Under the pieces are notes generated by a model. That model saw only the letters and a list, made by a program, of their open reading frames with translations, ran no database searches and was not told the origin of the DNA. Source: Oceanobacillus salinisoli (GTDB taxonomy: Bacteria; Bacillota; Bacilli; Bacillales; Amphibacillaceae). Taken from it: 64,000 nt of DNA. Position numbers and translations under genes: made by a program. Below are positions 51,698 to 61,716 of this stretch, piece by piece. Numbering within the stretch: position 1 is the first letter of the stretch; the number at the start of each line of letters is the position of its first letter. Location of the stretch: assembly GCF_009733865.1 (NCBI RefSeq), contig NZ_WOFB01000027.1:1-64000 (forward strand), written 5' to 3'.

Positions 51698-52303
51698 ATG
51701 GACATATTTTATAATCCAAATGGTGTTGGTGATGTATTGATTATTCCGATTGAAGATGGAAACCGATATGAGATGAAGTATGAAAAAATGGGTGACATTA
51801 TTCGGATTGTTTCCAATGATGGAAAAGTTTTGGGATATAATATTTTCAATGCAGCAACTCATTTCCAATTAAATGAAATTGGAACGATTAAATTAACGGA
51901 GGAACTGCTGGGGCAAATGAAGCATCTTTTTACGGAAAATGGTATAGGGGATTCGTTGGATTTTGATTTAAGTCCTAAATTTGTTGTTGGTTATGTAGTA
52001 AATAAAGAACCCCATGAAAATGCAGACAAGCTAAGTGTTTGCACGGTTGATGTTGGGGAGGAAACTCCACTGCAAATTGTATGTGGTGCCCCTAATGTGG
52101 ATAAAAATCAAAAAGTAGTGGTAGCAAAAGTTGGTGCAACCATGCCGAGCGGTTTGAAAATTAAGCCAACAGAATTACGAGGGGTCCCTTCTAATGGCAT
52201 GATTTGCTCACAAAAAGAGTTAGGTTTGCCAAACGCACCAAAAGAAAAAGGAATTTACGTATTGGATGATTCTTATCATGTTGGAGAAGAATTTGCGTTT
52301 TAA
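51698..52303 (+). CDS. ytpR: tRNA-binding domain protein YtpR
   Basis: About 201 aa. The N-terminal 90 residues are a YtpR-specific domain (DIFYNPNGVGDVLIIPIED). The C terminus is an EMAP/PheT-type tRNA-binding OB fold (VVGYVVNKEPHENADKLSVCTVDVG, VCGAPNV, GATMPSGLKIKPTELRGVPSNGMICSQKEL). I prefer the ATG at 51698, 8 nt from AAAGGA, over the one at 51689, which touches that site. Function is unproven. A terminator follows, then a long repeat block. Confidence 0.9.
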   Translation: MDIFYNPNGVGDVLIIPIEDGNRYEMKYEKMGDIIRIVSNDGKVLGYNIFNAATHFQLNEIGTIKLTEELLGQMKHLFTENGIGDSLDFDLSPKFVVGYVVNKEPHENADKLSVCTVDVGEETPLQIVCGAPNVDKNQKVVVAKVGATMPSGLKIKPTELRGVPSNGMICSQKELGLPNAPKEKGIYVLDDSYHVGEEFAF

Positions 52304-52355
52304 TAAGACTCTTCTCGCATAAGTTTTGGTGATATATCTTAAAAAGGTGTTTACA

Positions 52356-52395
52356 AAAAAACAACCCTTGCTAATGAGTGAGGGTTGTTTTTTTA
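52356..52395 (+). terminator. terminator after ytpR
   Basis: AAAACAACCCT and AGGGTTGTTTTTTT form a stem around TGCTAATGAGTG. Confidence 0.88.
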
Positions 52396-52396
52396 C

Positions 52397-52520
52397 ACGT
52401 TAGGAAAGTATAAAATTTTAGCAAAGAAGTAGTATCGGCGTAGCTAAAATTTTAAGGTGCTAAGTATAAGAAAAACTGGCCCATTCGCTAAAAGACGAGC
52501 GAATGCGAGTTTATCTAATA
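52397..52520. repeat. R3 MITE-like repeat
   Basis: From ACGTTAGGAAAG to GAGTTTATCTAA; both hairpins are present. It directly joins the ytpR terminator T-run. Confidence 0.85.
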
Positions 52521-52526
52521 AGATAA

Positions 52527-52970
52527 TAAAGTATAAATTTGCGCTTTGATGTCAAGCTCCATCGCCCAGCGACTAGCAGACTTCCCTCACTTCCATACGA
52601 TAAAGAAGACTTGCCGATTGGTGAAACCAGAGGCTTAGTCGCACTTATACCCTTGCGGTAAAAGTTAACATCGACTCAGGTTTTTAGGAAGGCTCACTAA
52701 AAGCGGGCTCTAGCGCTCAGGCGTCGGCATACCCCTACGAAGGGGCATGTTTCCTTTTCGCTCTTCAAGCATAAGATTCACTAAGATTTTTACATTCGTA
52801 AAAATCAAGATCATCTAATCTCCTACGGGGACTGTTCGGTTAAAACCGCCGCTTTGCGCGGCAACACCGAACCACCTGGAATGGCCAGGCGCAAAAGGTT
52901 TTCGGTGGGACGAGTAATCGCAGTCCCAGTCCGTACGTCGCTAAACGGGCGCTTAGCGCTTTTCTAAGGT
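52527..52970. repeat. R1 long non-coding repeat, copy B
   Basis: About 444 bp, same orientation as copy A and nearly identical. The 3' tail differs as GGGCGCTTAGCGC against GGGCGCTCGCGC, keeping the pairing arms. Confidence 0.85.
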
Positions 52971-53036
52971 TCTCTTATTAAATATTGTTACTTTTTAATG
53001 GTGGTGGTTGATATAAAGGTGCGATGGAATGAAAAA

Positions 53037-53235
53037 ATCCTATCCTAATGCTATCGCTTGTTCTAATGTTGATAGCATGTTTGCATACGCTTCGGCAGAA
53101 TACTTCGCTCTTTGGACTATAGAGAAATAAACTGCTCTCTAATCCCAATAAACACCGATTAGCAGCACTTATAGAAAGTTTAATAGCACAAATCAACGGA
53201 GTGTATTTCCGTACCGACATAGCACACTCACTTAC
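53037..53235. repeat. R2-like repeat fragments
   Basis: Bases 53037-53120 match 44770-44850; 53190-53215 match the end of R2 unit a (AGTGTATTTCCGTACCGACA). No gene is supported between 52304 and 53464. Confidence 0.55.
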
Positions 53236-53464
53236 TCACTAACACTGTACTATAGAGATTTTGCGTTAACAACAACATCTTAGAAAATAGTCCTTTTATA
53301 GTGAAAAATTGGTGGAACTGCTTTCGAACATCCGTTTTTAAAAACACATTTCAAATCGAATACAAACCCCTTACAATTAACAAATTCCCTTTCAAACATT
53401 ATAAAACATGCTACAATAGAAGATGCAAAAAAATTGAAAGAAATAGAAATGAGAGTGAGTTTTT

Positions 53465-56272
53465 ATGTGGGAGAAATGGAAGAACAAAATAAGAGCATTA
53501 TTCACGGATACTGATAATTTGGAGGAAAGATCTGAAACCCATTCACCAACAAGTGATCATCCACAACATGAAGTACAGGCAAGGGTAACATATCAATATC
53601 CAAAGCAGAAGTCCTTTCGTTTCCCTGTCATACCAGATGAGCCTGAAGAGAGAGTGAATCAAAGAAAAGTTGCTGGAGAAGAAAAAAAACCTTACAAAAA
53701 TCGAGAAGAGGAAGGGCCAGCATATACGCGTAACAGAACGAAAAAAAGGTCCGAGTTAAGGAACAGAACCCAAAACATCGATAAGACCAGAACAAATGTA
53801 AATAATCGATCCGAAAATAAATCTGGAAATCGCAGTAATGAGGAATCAACATGGCAAAATAATAAAATAGTTAAGACGTCTGATGAACCTTTTAAAGTAA
53901 CGGAAGTGCCATCCCCAATATTCGGATTTCATAAAAGGGACAAACAAGAAAAAGAAATCAATGATATTCCAGCATATCTCCGAAAAAATCGGAACAACAA
54001 TAAGGAAAATAAATCAGTAGATGAGCCATCAATCATACATAAAAATAATCGAGAAGTAGCGGCCACTGTAGAGGAATCAATAGAAACGGGAGAAAAAGTT
54101 GTAGAAAAAGTGAAAATAGATGAACAGGATAGTGGTAGGCCCGCTAATAAAATAAAGGAAATGGATTCTCTTCAAGAAGAACAAAAGATGAATAGTGCTT
54201 TCTTAGGGGATTCTGAAATAGAAAATTTTCATCCATCGAAAGAGCCTGAATCAGATGAAGAAGATCAACCACTAAAAGATGAGAAAAGCATAAAAGCATT
54301 TCAGCCAGTGGCAGAGTCGGAATCACCAGTAAAGTCTCAACAGGAGGAAGAACAACTGCTAAATTCAGATGAACATCCAATGAACGTCGAAGCAGTTCAG
54401 TATAAAGAAGAATCATTACAGCCTGATTCTCGAAATAGTACTAATCTGGAATCTGAGGAGCCCAATGAAACAGAAAAGTATCAAATAGATGAAAAGGTTA
54501 ACGAACAAGAAAATAACCAAGAAAAAGATATGGATGAAAAACGGGTGATAGGAGAGGAAGTATCACACCCAACGGAAAAAGCGGAGGGAAATCTACCAGC
54601 AGAAGCGGGTGACGAACCTCTAAAACATAAAGCAAATACCAGTCCAAAAGATAAACCATATGTATTTCCGTTTAATGTAATCATGACCCCGAGTGATAAA
54701 CGAAATATGCGTAGAAGACAAATGGAACAGAATAATAATTATTCAAAAACGAATCATGACACAGTACAGGGGGATATTTCAAAAGACACTTTAAAAAGAG
54801 AAAACGAGAATGAGGAACTACATAAATCAACCATCCAAGGTGAACATAGTCAGGGCACAGAAGAGCCAACGGAAACCTTTATACCATATCATTTATTAAA
54901 TGATCCGATAAAGAAGAGTGATAGTAACCAGTTATGGGTGGAGGAACAACAGAGGCTGCTTGAACAAACATTGAAGCATTTTAATGTCAGAGCGAATGTG
55001 GTAAAGGCAACACAAGGGCCTTCCGTTACTCGATTTGAAGTACATCCGGAACTTGGGGTTAAGGTAAGTAAAATTAAAAATTTAAGTGATGACTTGAAAT
55101 TAAATATGGCTGCAGAAGACATTCGAATTGAAGCGCCAATACCAGGGAAAAATACAGTTGGAATTGAAATACCGAATCAGAAAGCACAAATGGTGGGGCT
55201 TCAGGAAATCTTTGAAACGGAAGCATTTAAAGGTGGAGAATCACCACTAACCATTGCTCTTGGACTGAGCATTGAAGGAGAACCCAAAATAACAAATATC
55301 CAAAAAATGCCACACGGATTGATTGCTGGGGCAACTGGATCCGGTAAAAGTGTTTGCATTAATACGATACTGGTTAGCTTATTATATAAAGCGAGTTATG
55401 AAGATGTAAAAATTCTGCTGATTGATCCAAAAATGGTAGAGCTGGCACCATATAATGGAATACCGCATCTTGTCGCACCGGTCATAACCGACGTAAAAGC
55501 TGCAACACAAAGTTTGAAATGGGCGGTTAATGAGATGGAGGAGCGATACGAAAAATTTGTTCACGAAGGTGTAAGAAACATTGAAGGCTATAATAAGAAA
55601 ATGATTCAATATGGACGCTCTGATGATAAGATGCCATTTATTGTCATTGTTATTGATGAGCTGGCGGATTTAATGATGACTTCACCACAGGATGTAGAGG
55701 ATTCCATTAGCCGTATTGCCCAAAAGGCAAGAGCTTGCGGGATTCACTTGATTTTGGCAACACAACGCCCTTCTGTGGATGTTATAACCGGCCTGATTAA
55801 AGCAAATATTCCTACCAGAATTGCTTTTAGTGTTTCATCTCAAGTCGATTCACGCACAATTATTGATGTTAGTGGTGCTGAGAAGCTCCTTGGAAAAGGG
55901 GATATGTTATTTGTTGAAAATGGAGCAGGAAAAAGCGTTCGCCTTCAAGGTCCTTTTGTGTCCGATGAAGAAATTGAACGTGTAACGAATTATGCCAGAA
56001 GTATTGCAGAGCCCAATTATTTATTTGAACAGGAAGAGCTGCTTGAACAAGTTCATGTTGAAGAGGAAGAAGACGAGCTGTTACAGGATGTCATCGATTT
56101 TGTGGTAGGTCAAAACAGTGCAAGCACTTCGATGATTCAGCGTAGATTTAAGATTGGCTATAATCGTGCAGCAAGACTTATTGATACATTAGAGTATCGA
56201 GGAATTATATCTGGGCAAAATGGCAGTAAACCAAGAGATGTATTAATAAGTCAAAAACAGGAAGAAATGTAA
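53465..56272 (+). CDS. sftA: DNA translocase SftA
   Basis: The 935 aa product is a soluble FtsK/SpoIIIE-type motor. Residues 1 to about 455 are a charged, low-complexity, Glu/Lys/Asn-rich linker with no membrane helix, which separates SftA from SpoIIIE. The motor follows: the alpha region (about 470-600), Walker A GATGSGKSV (about 621-629), Walker B IVIVIDELADLMM, ATQRPSVDVITG, and a C-terminal gamma winged helix (TSMIQRRFKIGYNRAARLIDTLEYRGII) that reads polar DNA motifs. SftA clears DNA from the closing septum. In Bacillus subtilis it follows ytpR directly; here about 1.16 kb of repeats intervenes. Confidence 0.95.
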   Translation: MWEKWKNKIRALFTDTDNLEERSETHSPTSDHPQHEVQARVTYQYPKQKSFRFPVIPDEPEERVNQRKVAGEEKKPYKNREEEGPAYTRNRTKKRSELRNRTQNIDKTRTNVNNRSENKSGNRSNEESTWQNNKIVKTSDEPFKVTEVPSPIFGFHKRDKQEKEINDIPAYLRKNRNNNKENKSVDEPSIIHKNNREVAATVEESIETGEKVVEKVKIDEQDSGRPANKIKEMDSLQEEQKMNSAFLGDSEIENFHPSKEPESDEEDQPLKDEKSIKAFQPVAESESPVKSQQEEEQLLNSDEHPMNVEAVQYKEESLQPDSRNSTNLESEEPNETEKYQIDEKVNEQENNQEKDMDEKRVIGEEVSHPTEKAEGNLPAEAGDEPLKHKANTSPKDKPYVFPFNVIMTPSDKRNMRRRQMEQNNNYSKTNHDTVQGDISKDTLKRENENEELHKSTIQGEHSQGTEEPTETFIPYHLLNDPIKKSDSNQLWVEEQQRLLEQTLKHFNVRANVVKATQGPSVTRFEVHPELGVKVSKIKNLSDDLKLNMAAEDIRIEAPIPGKNTVGIEIPNQKAQMVGLQEIFETEAFKGGESPLTIALGLSIEGEPKITNIQKMPHGLIAGATGSGKSVCINTILVSLLYKASYEDVKILLIDPKMVELAPYNGIPHLVAPVITDVKAATQSLKWAVNEMEERYEKFVHEGVRNIEGYNKKMIQYGRSDDKMPFIVIVIDELADLMMTSPQDVEDSISRIAQKARACGIHLILATQRPSVDVITGLIKANIPTRIAFSVSSQVDSRTIIDVSGAEKLLGKGDMLFVENGAGKSVRLQGPFVSDEEIERVTNYARSIAEPNYLFEQEELLEQVHVEEEEDELLQDVIDFVVGQNSASTSMIQRRFKIGYNRAARLIDTLEYRGIISGQNGSKPRDVLISQKQEEM

Positions 56273-56452
56273 AATATATGGTAATATAATTGACAAGTAT
56301 GCTTCGATTGTTAAAAAGGGCTAATTTTTCAGGCATTACACAACACAGTTCATCTAATAGAGTCACGAGGCTAATAAACTGCCAATCGTATTATAAATTA
56401 AAGAGCCCAATGATTTAAAGGAATACTTCACACAGTTAAAGGAGTAACTATA

Positions 56453-57568
56453 ATGAAAGAAATCACGAAGAAATTGAATGGGGAAATAAAACGCCTTACC
56501 AATAAAACCTTTAAGTTTGACGAGCGTATAAAAGAAGGCTGGTTTTCAGCAGTTTATTTTTTAAAAACCAAAAAAATTGTTGAAGAAAAAGTACCGAATA
56601 ACCATGTTACGATGCAGTTTTTCCAAAAGGAAAATGCCGTATTATGTGGAACAGATGAAGCGATTGCCTTACTCCATACGTTTGCTGACAATCCGGAAAA
56701 GCTGGAAATACATTCCTTGAAAGACGGAGATAAGATAGAACCCTTTGAAACGGTCCTGACTGTTTCTGGAGCTTATCAGGATTTTGGTTATTTGGAAGGC
56801 ATCATTGATGGAATTCTTGCAAGAAGAACATCCGTCGCAACGAATGTATACAATGTTGTAAAGGCCGCAAAATCTTCTGGAAAACAAAAACCAGTTGTAT
56901 TTATGGGTGATCGAGATGATCACTATACTACACAGGCTGGGGACGGATATGCTGCATATATTGGCGGATCTACGGCTCAAGCAACACATGCAATGAACGA
57001 ATGGTGGGGAAAAGAAGGAATGGGGACGATGCCGCATGCACTGATTCAAATGTTTCGTGGTGATGTGGTAGCGGCCACCAGGGCATATCACGAAATATAC
57101 CCGGAAGATGATTTGGCAGCTCTTGTCGACTATAACAATGATGTTATTACTGATTCTCTAAAGGTAGCCAGAGAATTTAATAAAACTCTAGCTTCGGTAA
57201 GACTGGATACATCACGGACATTAGTTGACAAATATTTCTTGAGAAATCATCATCTAATGGGTTCATTTGATCCAAGAGGTGTGAATCCTGAGCTTATATT
57301 TGCTCTAAGAAAAGCTCTAGATGACGAAGGATTTCATCACGTTAAAATCATGGTATCTGGCGGTTTTACAGAACAGCGGATTCGTGAATTCGAATCGAAA
57401 GGAGTACCAGTCGATATGTATGGTGTAGGAAGAAGTCTTCTTAACCTGAATATCGGGTTTACGGGAGATAATGTCCTACTAAATGGAGAACCTGAAGCAA
57501 AAGAAGGCCGCAGATATCGACCTAATCCTCGTCTGGAAAAAGTAGAATATTTGAACGTAAATGAATAG
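56453..57568 (+). CDS. nicotinate phosphoribosyltransferase
   Basis: The 371 aa product fits the shorter NAPRTase branch: WFSAVYFLKTKKIVEEK, ETVLTVSGAYQDFGYLEGIIDGILARRTSVATNVYNVVKAA, GDRDDHYTTQAGDGYAAYIGGSTAQATHAMNEWWG, RLDTSRTLVDKYF, and the PRPP-binding VSGGFTEQRIREFESKGVPVDMYGVG. It salvages nicotinate into NAD synthesis. AAGGAG precedes the ATG. The gene is not in the ytp cluster of Bacillus subtilis as I know it, so it may be a local insertion between sftA and murC. Confidence 0.9.
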   Translation: MKEITKKLNGEIKRLTNKTFKFDERIKEGWFSAVYFLKTKKIVEEKVPNNHVTMQFFQKENAVLCGTDEAIALLHTFADNPEKLEIHSLKDGDKIEPFETVLTVSGAYQDFGYLEGIIDGILARRTSVATNVYNVVKAAKSSGKQKPVVFMGDRDDHYTTQAGDGYAAYIGGSTAQATHAMNEWWGKEGMGTMPHALIQMFRGDVVAATRAYHEIYPEDDLAALVDYNNDVITDSLKVAREFNKTLASVRLDTSRTLVDKYFLRNHHLMGSFDPRGVNPELIFALRKALDDEGFHHVKIMVSGGFTEQRIREFESKGVPVDMYGVGRSLLNLNIGFTGDNVLLNGEPEAKEGRRYRPNPRLEKVEYLNVNE

Positions 57569-57679
57569 ATTATTATCACAAGTTTATATTTTCATCTTAT
57601 TTGTTTTTTGTTATAATAAATCAGGATTGCGAACATTAATCGGATGAACTATTTGATGAACATAATGGAGGTTCGTTTT

Positions 57680-58993
57680 ATGACAACTTACCATTTTATT
57701 GGTATAAAGGGAACAGGAATGAGTGCACTGGCTCAAATTCTTCATGATTCAGGTGAAACCGTACAGGGATCTGATGTTGAAAAACGCTTCTTTACACAAG
57801 AAGCTTTAGAGATGAAGAACATTCCGATTCTTCCCTTCTCAGAAAATAATATTAAAGAAGATCATACAATTATTGCAGGAAATGCTTTTCCGGATGATCA
57901 TATAGAAATTCAACAAGCAAAGCGGTTAGGATGTACGTTCTATCGTTATCATGAATTTTTGGGTGAATGGTTAAAACAATATACGAGTATTGCTGTAACA
58001 GGAGCCCATGGAAAAACGTCAACCACTGGGTTGTTAGCTCACGTTTTGGACCAGACGTTTCCTGTCTCCTATTTAATCGGTGATGGAACTGGGAAGGGGC
58101 ATGTAGATAGTGAATACTTTGTATTTGAGGCATGTGAATATCGACGTCATTTCTTAAGCTATGAACCTGATTATGCGATTATGACGAATATTGATTTTGA
58201 TCATCCAGATTATTTTACAAGTATTGATGATGTATTCAATGCTTTTCAGTCAATGGCAGATCGTGTGAAAAAAGGTATTATTGCTTGTGGAGATGATGAA
58301 CAGCTGCAGCAAATACAAGCGAAGGTTCCAGTAGTATATTATGGTTTTGGGGATACCAATGATTTTCAGGCACAAAACCTTCAAGAGACTGATAAGGGGA
58401 CTACGTTTGATGTGTTTGTAAGAAATACGTATTACGACACTTTTACTACACCAATGTACGGGGACCATAATGTACTTAACGCACTGGGAGTAATTGCCAT
58501 CTGTCATTATGAAGATGTAAAAGCGGAGGATATTAAAAAGCTTACTTCATTTCAAGGTGTGAAGCGAAGATTTACTGAAAAGAAGGCAGGAAGCCAAATT
58601 TTAATTGATGATTATGCACATCATCCTAAAGAGATTACGGCTACAATTGATTCTGCGAGAAAGAAATATCCGAATAAGCAAGTAATCGCTATTTTTCAAC
58701 CACACACATTTACAAGAACGAAAACATTTTTACAGGAATTTGCAGACAGTTTAAGTGCAGCTGACCAAGTTTATTTATGCGATATCTTTGGTTCGGCCCG
58801 AGAAGAATCTGGGAAGTTAACCATTCATGATTTGCGAAAATTAATTGATCATAGCCAAGTATTGGAACTCGAAAATACAGACGTTCTTGCAGAATTTAAG
58901 GATAGTGTGCTGATTTTTATGGGTGCAGGTGATATTCAAAAATTTCAGCATGCATATGAAAATACACTAAATAATAAACCGATACAGCAATAG
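57680..58993 (+). CDS. murC: UDP-N-acetylmuramate--L-alanine ligase
   Basis: The 438 aa product ligates L-alanine to UDP-MurNAc, using ATP, in wall synthesis. It begins [21 protein letters not shown] (UDP-binding), with the ATP loop in [63 protein letters not shown] and FQPHTFTRT. The ATG at 57680 follows GGAGG at about 7 nt; an earlier in-frame ATG at 57644 lacks a site. Synteny with ytxG/ytxH/aroA/ccpA agrees. Confidence 0.96.
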   Translation: MTTYHFIGIKGTGMSALAQILHDSGETVQGSDVEKRFFTQEALEMKNIPILPFSENNIKEDHTIIAGNAFPDDHIEIQQAKRLGCTFYRYHEFLGEWLKQYTSIAVTGAHGKTSTTGLLAHVLDQTFPVSYLIGDGTGKGHVDSEYFVFEACEYRRHFLSYEPDYAIMTNIDFDHPDYFTSIDDVFNAFQSMADRVKKGIIACGDDEQLQQIQAKVPVVYYGFGDTNDFQAQNLQETDKGTTFDVFVRNTYYDTFTTPMYGDHNVLNALGVIAICHYEDVKAEDIKKLTSFQGVKRRFTEKKAGSQILIDDYAHHPKEITATIDSARKKYPNKQVIAIFQPHTFTRTKTFLQEFADSLSAADQVYLCDIFGSAREESGKLTIHDLRKLIDHSQVLELENTDVLAEFKDSVLIFMGAGDIQKFQHAYENTLNNKPIQQ

Positions 58994-59009
58994 AACATTT
59001 GATCTCATT

Positions 59010-59040
59010 ATAAGTCTGAAATTGTTTCAGGCTTTTTTCT
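59010..59040 (+). terminator. terminator after murC
   Basis: AGTCTGAAA and TTTCAGGCT pair around TTG, then a T-run. Confidence 0.8.
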
Positions 59041-59094
59041 TTTACATAGAAAGCCGGTTTGTGAAAAAACATATTTTTTTAAAAGACATATAAA

Positions 59095-59120
59095 AGGATT
59101 TTAGTACTTAATGTCGAAAT
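59095..59120 (+). promoter_or_regulatory. possible sigma-H promoter of ytxGH
   Basis: AGGATTT at 59095-59101 and GAAAT at 59116-59120 are spaced 14 nt, close to the sigma-H pattern (AGGAWWT, then GAAT). In Bacillus subtilis ytxG is under sigma-H and sigma-B. The gap (58994-59289) holds no gene. Confidence 0.35.
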
Positions 59121-59289
59121 TGTTAGTAGAAAGATATATACTGTAAATAAGATTAATCTATACATCTTACATAGGTTTAGGCATTTACGAATAGGGAATT
59201 ATTAAATATAAATGAGCTAAACTAACGTTACAGGATTAATGTCTATCCAAGGATACTAATTATACACGCTAAAAGGAGTAGATAACGAT

Positions 59290-59703
59290 ATGGAAATTTT
59301 ATTGTACATTTCTGCAGCTATTGCTGCGGTAGCTTTTGTCATTTTAGTTATTTATGTTGTCGTTGCGTTAAAAGCGACGAGACAGACCTTGAATGACGTT
59401 TCCAGTACCCTTCAAGGGCTTGAAAAGCAAATGCAGGGAGTAACAACGGAAACGACTCAATTGTTAAATAAAACGAATAAATTGGCTGATGACATGAATC
59501 AGAAAACGAGTAAATTGGATACGTTATTCGATGGTGCAAAAGGGATTGGAGATTCCATGAAAGATTTCAGTCAGTCTCTTAATGAGATTTCTAATAGTAT
59601 TTCAAGTACATCCAAAGTAGATAGCGAAAAAGCTGCCCAAGCAGTCAAATGGGGAGCTGCGATAGTAGACTTTGTTAACAGCAGAAAAAGGAATAAAAAA
59701 TAA
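59290..59703 (+). CDS. ytxG: DUF948 protein YtxG
   Basis: The 137 aa product has an N-terminal transmembrane helix (ILLYISAAIAAVAFVILVIYVVV) and a long helical region typical of DUF948 (TRQTLNDVSSTLQGLEKQMQGVTTETTQLLNKTNKLADDM), ending in basic residues. It is a stress-induced membrane protein in Bacillus. It lies 15 nt before ytxH, with AAAGGAG upstream. Confidence 0.9.
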   Translation: MEILLYISAAIAAVAFVILVIYVVVALKATRQTLNDVSSTLQGLEKQMQGVTTETTQLLNKTNKLADDMNQKTSKLDTLFDGAKGIGDSMKDFSQSLNEISNSISSTSKVDSEKAAQAVKWGAAIVDFVNSRKRNKK

Positions 59704-59718
59704 TTAGGGGGTAATAAA

Positions 59719-60123
59719 ATGGGTGATAATAATAATATTAACACAAAAGATTTTATTATTGGAACGCTGGTTGGTACAATCGTTGGTGCATCTTGTGCCT
59801 TAATCTTTGCACCGAAATCCGGAAGGGAATTAAGAGGGGATATTAATCAAGGTGCACTGCAAGCCAAAGACCGAGCTGGAGACTGGAAAGGTATTGCTCA
59901 GGAAAAAAGTGCTGACTGGAAAGATAAAGCATTTACAACAAGTGCTGAAATTAAAAAACGAGCGATGGATACAACATCCCATTTAACGAAAAATGTTTCC
60001 CAGAAAACACAGGACTTTAAGAAAACACTTTCTTCAAAGTTTAACAATGAAACAGATAACACCGATCAAGTAAATATTAATGAGCAAGCAGCGGACGATG
60101 TAGTACAGAAATTGGAGCAATAA
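59719..60123 (+). CDS. ytxH: YtxH family protein
   Basis: The 134 aa product has the YtxH start: a membrane helix FIIGTLVGTIVGASCALIFAPKSGRELRGDI (about 11-41, with the FAPKSG(R/K)ELR motif), followed by a charged helical tail with repeated WKxxAxxKSADWKDKA. Stress or desiccation roles are suspected for the family. It forms an operon with ytxG; ytxJ, next in Bacillus subtilis, is absent here. A strong terminator follows. Confidence 0.9.
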   Translation: MGDNNNINTKDFIIGTLVGTIVGASCALIFAPKSGRELRGDINQGALQAKDRAGDWKGIAQEKSADWKDKAFTTSAEIKKRAMDTTSHLTKNVSQKTQDFKKTLSSKFNNETDNTDQVNINEQAADDVVQKLEQ

Positions 60124-60126
60124 ACA

Positions 60127-60160
60127 CTAACTGCAATCCACATGGGTTGCAGTTTTTTAG
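60127..60160 (+). terminator. terminator after ytxH
   Basis: AACTGCAATCC and GGGTTGCAGTT pair around ACAT, then TTTTAG. Confidence 0.87.
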
Positions 60161-60310
60161 TAATCCAAACTACTTGCAAAAATCTTTCTACAATCATATT
60201 TTTCATAAAAATCTATAATTATATTAAAACTAATGGTGACAAATAAAAGAATTTTAGCTATAATTGTCACTAATTATTAAAGTTAAATATTTCTTCTGGG
60301 GGCGCATACA

Positions 60311-61387
60311 ATGACGAAAGAATTTGAACAGTTAAGAAACCAATTAGATGAAGTGAATTTGGAAATACTGGAATTAATCAACCGACGTGCTGCATTAGTT
60401 CAGGAAATTGGTCAGGTGAAAACAAAGCAAAGTATTAAAAAGGAGTTTGATCCTGTAAGGGAACGTGAAATGCTTGATTTAATTACATCAAAGAATACAG
60501 GACCATTTGAAAATTCAACAATTGAGCATATTTTTAAGGAAATTTTTAAAGCAGGTTTGGAGTTACAGGAAGACGACCACCGTAAAGCGCTGCTTGTTTC
60601 CCGTAAGAAAAAACCGGAAAACACTGTAATTGATATAAAAGGTGTTAAAATAGGAAATGGAAATAAAAATCATGTATTTGGTCCATGTGCGGTCGAAAGT
60701 TATGATCAAGTAGCACAGGTTGCGGAAACAATAAGAGACAAAGGCCTTAAATTAATCCGGGGAGGTGCTTTTAAGCCAAGAACTTCACCATATGATTTCC
60801 AAGGTTTAGGTTTAGAAGGCCTGCAAATTTTAAAACGTATTGCTGATGAGTATGATTTAGCGGTTATTAGTGAAATTGTTACTCCAGCCGATTTAGAAAA
60901 AGCGGTGGAATATATTGATGTTATCCAAATTGGTGCAAGAAATATGCAAAACTTTGAATTATTGAAGGCTGCAGGTCAAATTAATAAACCAGTTTTATTA
61001 AAACGTGGACTATCTGCAACCATTTCGGAATATATTAATGCTGCGGAGTACATTGTTTCCAGTGGGAATGGAAACATTATCCTTTGTGAACGAGGTATCC
61101 GAACTTACGAAAAAGCAACCAGAAATACATTGGATATTTCTGCGGTCCCTATTTTAAAACAGGAAACACATTTACCGGTTATGGTAGATGTTACGCATTC
61201 GACAGGTCGTCGCGACTTATTACTTCCTGCGGCAAAAGCAGCTCTTGCCATTGGAGCTGACGGAATCATGGCAGAAGTTCATCCAGATCCAGCGGTTGCA
61301 CTTTCTGATTCGGCACAGCAAATGGATATACCGACATTTGATAAGTTCTTTGAAGAATTAACGGATTTAGAAAAACGTCTAAAATAA
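60311..61387 (+). CDS. aroA: fused chorismate mutase / DAHP synthase
   Basis: The 358 aa bifunctional enzyme has an N-terminal AroQ-type chorismate mutase (about 1-90: [44 protein letters not shown]) joined to a KDO8P-like DAHP synthase ([81 protein letters not shown]). It makes DAHP from PEP and erythrose 4-phosphate, starting aromatic synthesis, with the mutase part sensing feedback ligands. This matches Bacillus subtilis AroA (AroG in other schemes) in length and place before ccpA. Confidence 0.95.
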   Translation: MTKEFEQLRNQLDEVNLEILELINRRAALVQEIGQVKTKQSIKKEFDPVREREMLDLITSKNTGPFENSTIEHIFKEIFKAGLELQEDDHRKALLVSRKKKPENTVIDIKGVKIGNGNKNHVFGPCAVESYDQVAQVAETIRDKGLKLIRGGAFKPRTSPYDFQGLGLEGLQILKRIADEYDLAVISEIVTPADLEKAVEYIDVIQIGARNMQNFELLKAAGQINKPVLLKRGLSATISEYINAAEYIVSSGNGNIILCERGIRTYEKATRNTLDISAVPILKQETHLPVMVDVTHSTGRRDLLLPAAKAALAIGADGIMAEVHPDPAVALSDSAQQMDIPTFDKFFEELTDLEKRLK

Positions 61388-61394
61388 GAAGTTT

Positions 61395-61436
61395 TCTGGA
61401 GAAGACTAATCATCTATTGATGAGTAGTCTTTTCTT
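61395..61436 (+). terminator. terminator after aroA
   Basis: AAGACTAATCATC and GATGAGTAGTCTT form a stem around TATT, followed by TTCTTTTT. Confidence 0.85.
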
Positions 61437-61443
61437 TTTATTA

Positions 61444-61591
61444 TGTGATTAACCGGTTGTAAGATCAAGACTCCAGGAATACGAGGTACTTAAAGGATGA
61501 TAAGTGGGGGAGGTGTAGCCAGAAAACCCTAATTCGTTCATCAAACAATCAGTGGGGGACGAAAAAACCTACTGATTGAAGATTCACTTTA
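61444..61591. repeat. R5 structured repeat, full copy
   Basis: Aligns with 10745-10896 throughout. Holds the TGATTAACCGGTTGTAAGAT start, GTGGGGGAGG-GTAGCC, and the ATCAGTGGG...CCTACTGAT hairpin, ending GATTCACTTTA. It lies between aroA and ccpA. Confidence 0.75.
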
Positions 61592-61716
61592 TTAATGATT
61601 ATGGCCAAAAGAACTAATGCTTGCAAATTTTGATAAATATTTTTGTAATTTTTTTCATGTTAGAGTATGATATAAACAATAGAAGTGGATTTAGAGACAT
61701 AGGAGGTAATATAAAA

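Noticed and set aside
56669-57091. Minus-strand frame of 140 codons within the nicotinate phosphoribosyltransferase gene
   Set aside because: Antisense shadow, no ribosome site, many Cys/Ile/Tyr codons from reversed coding sequence.
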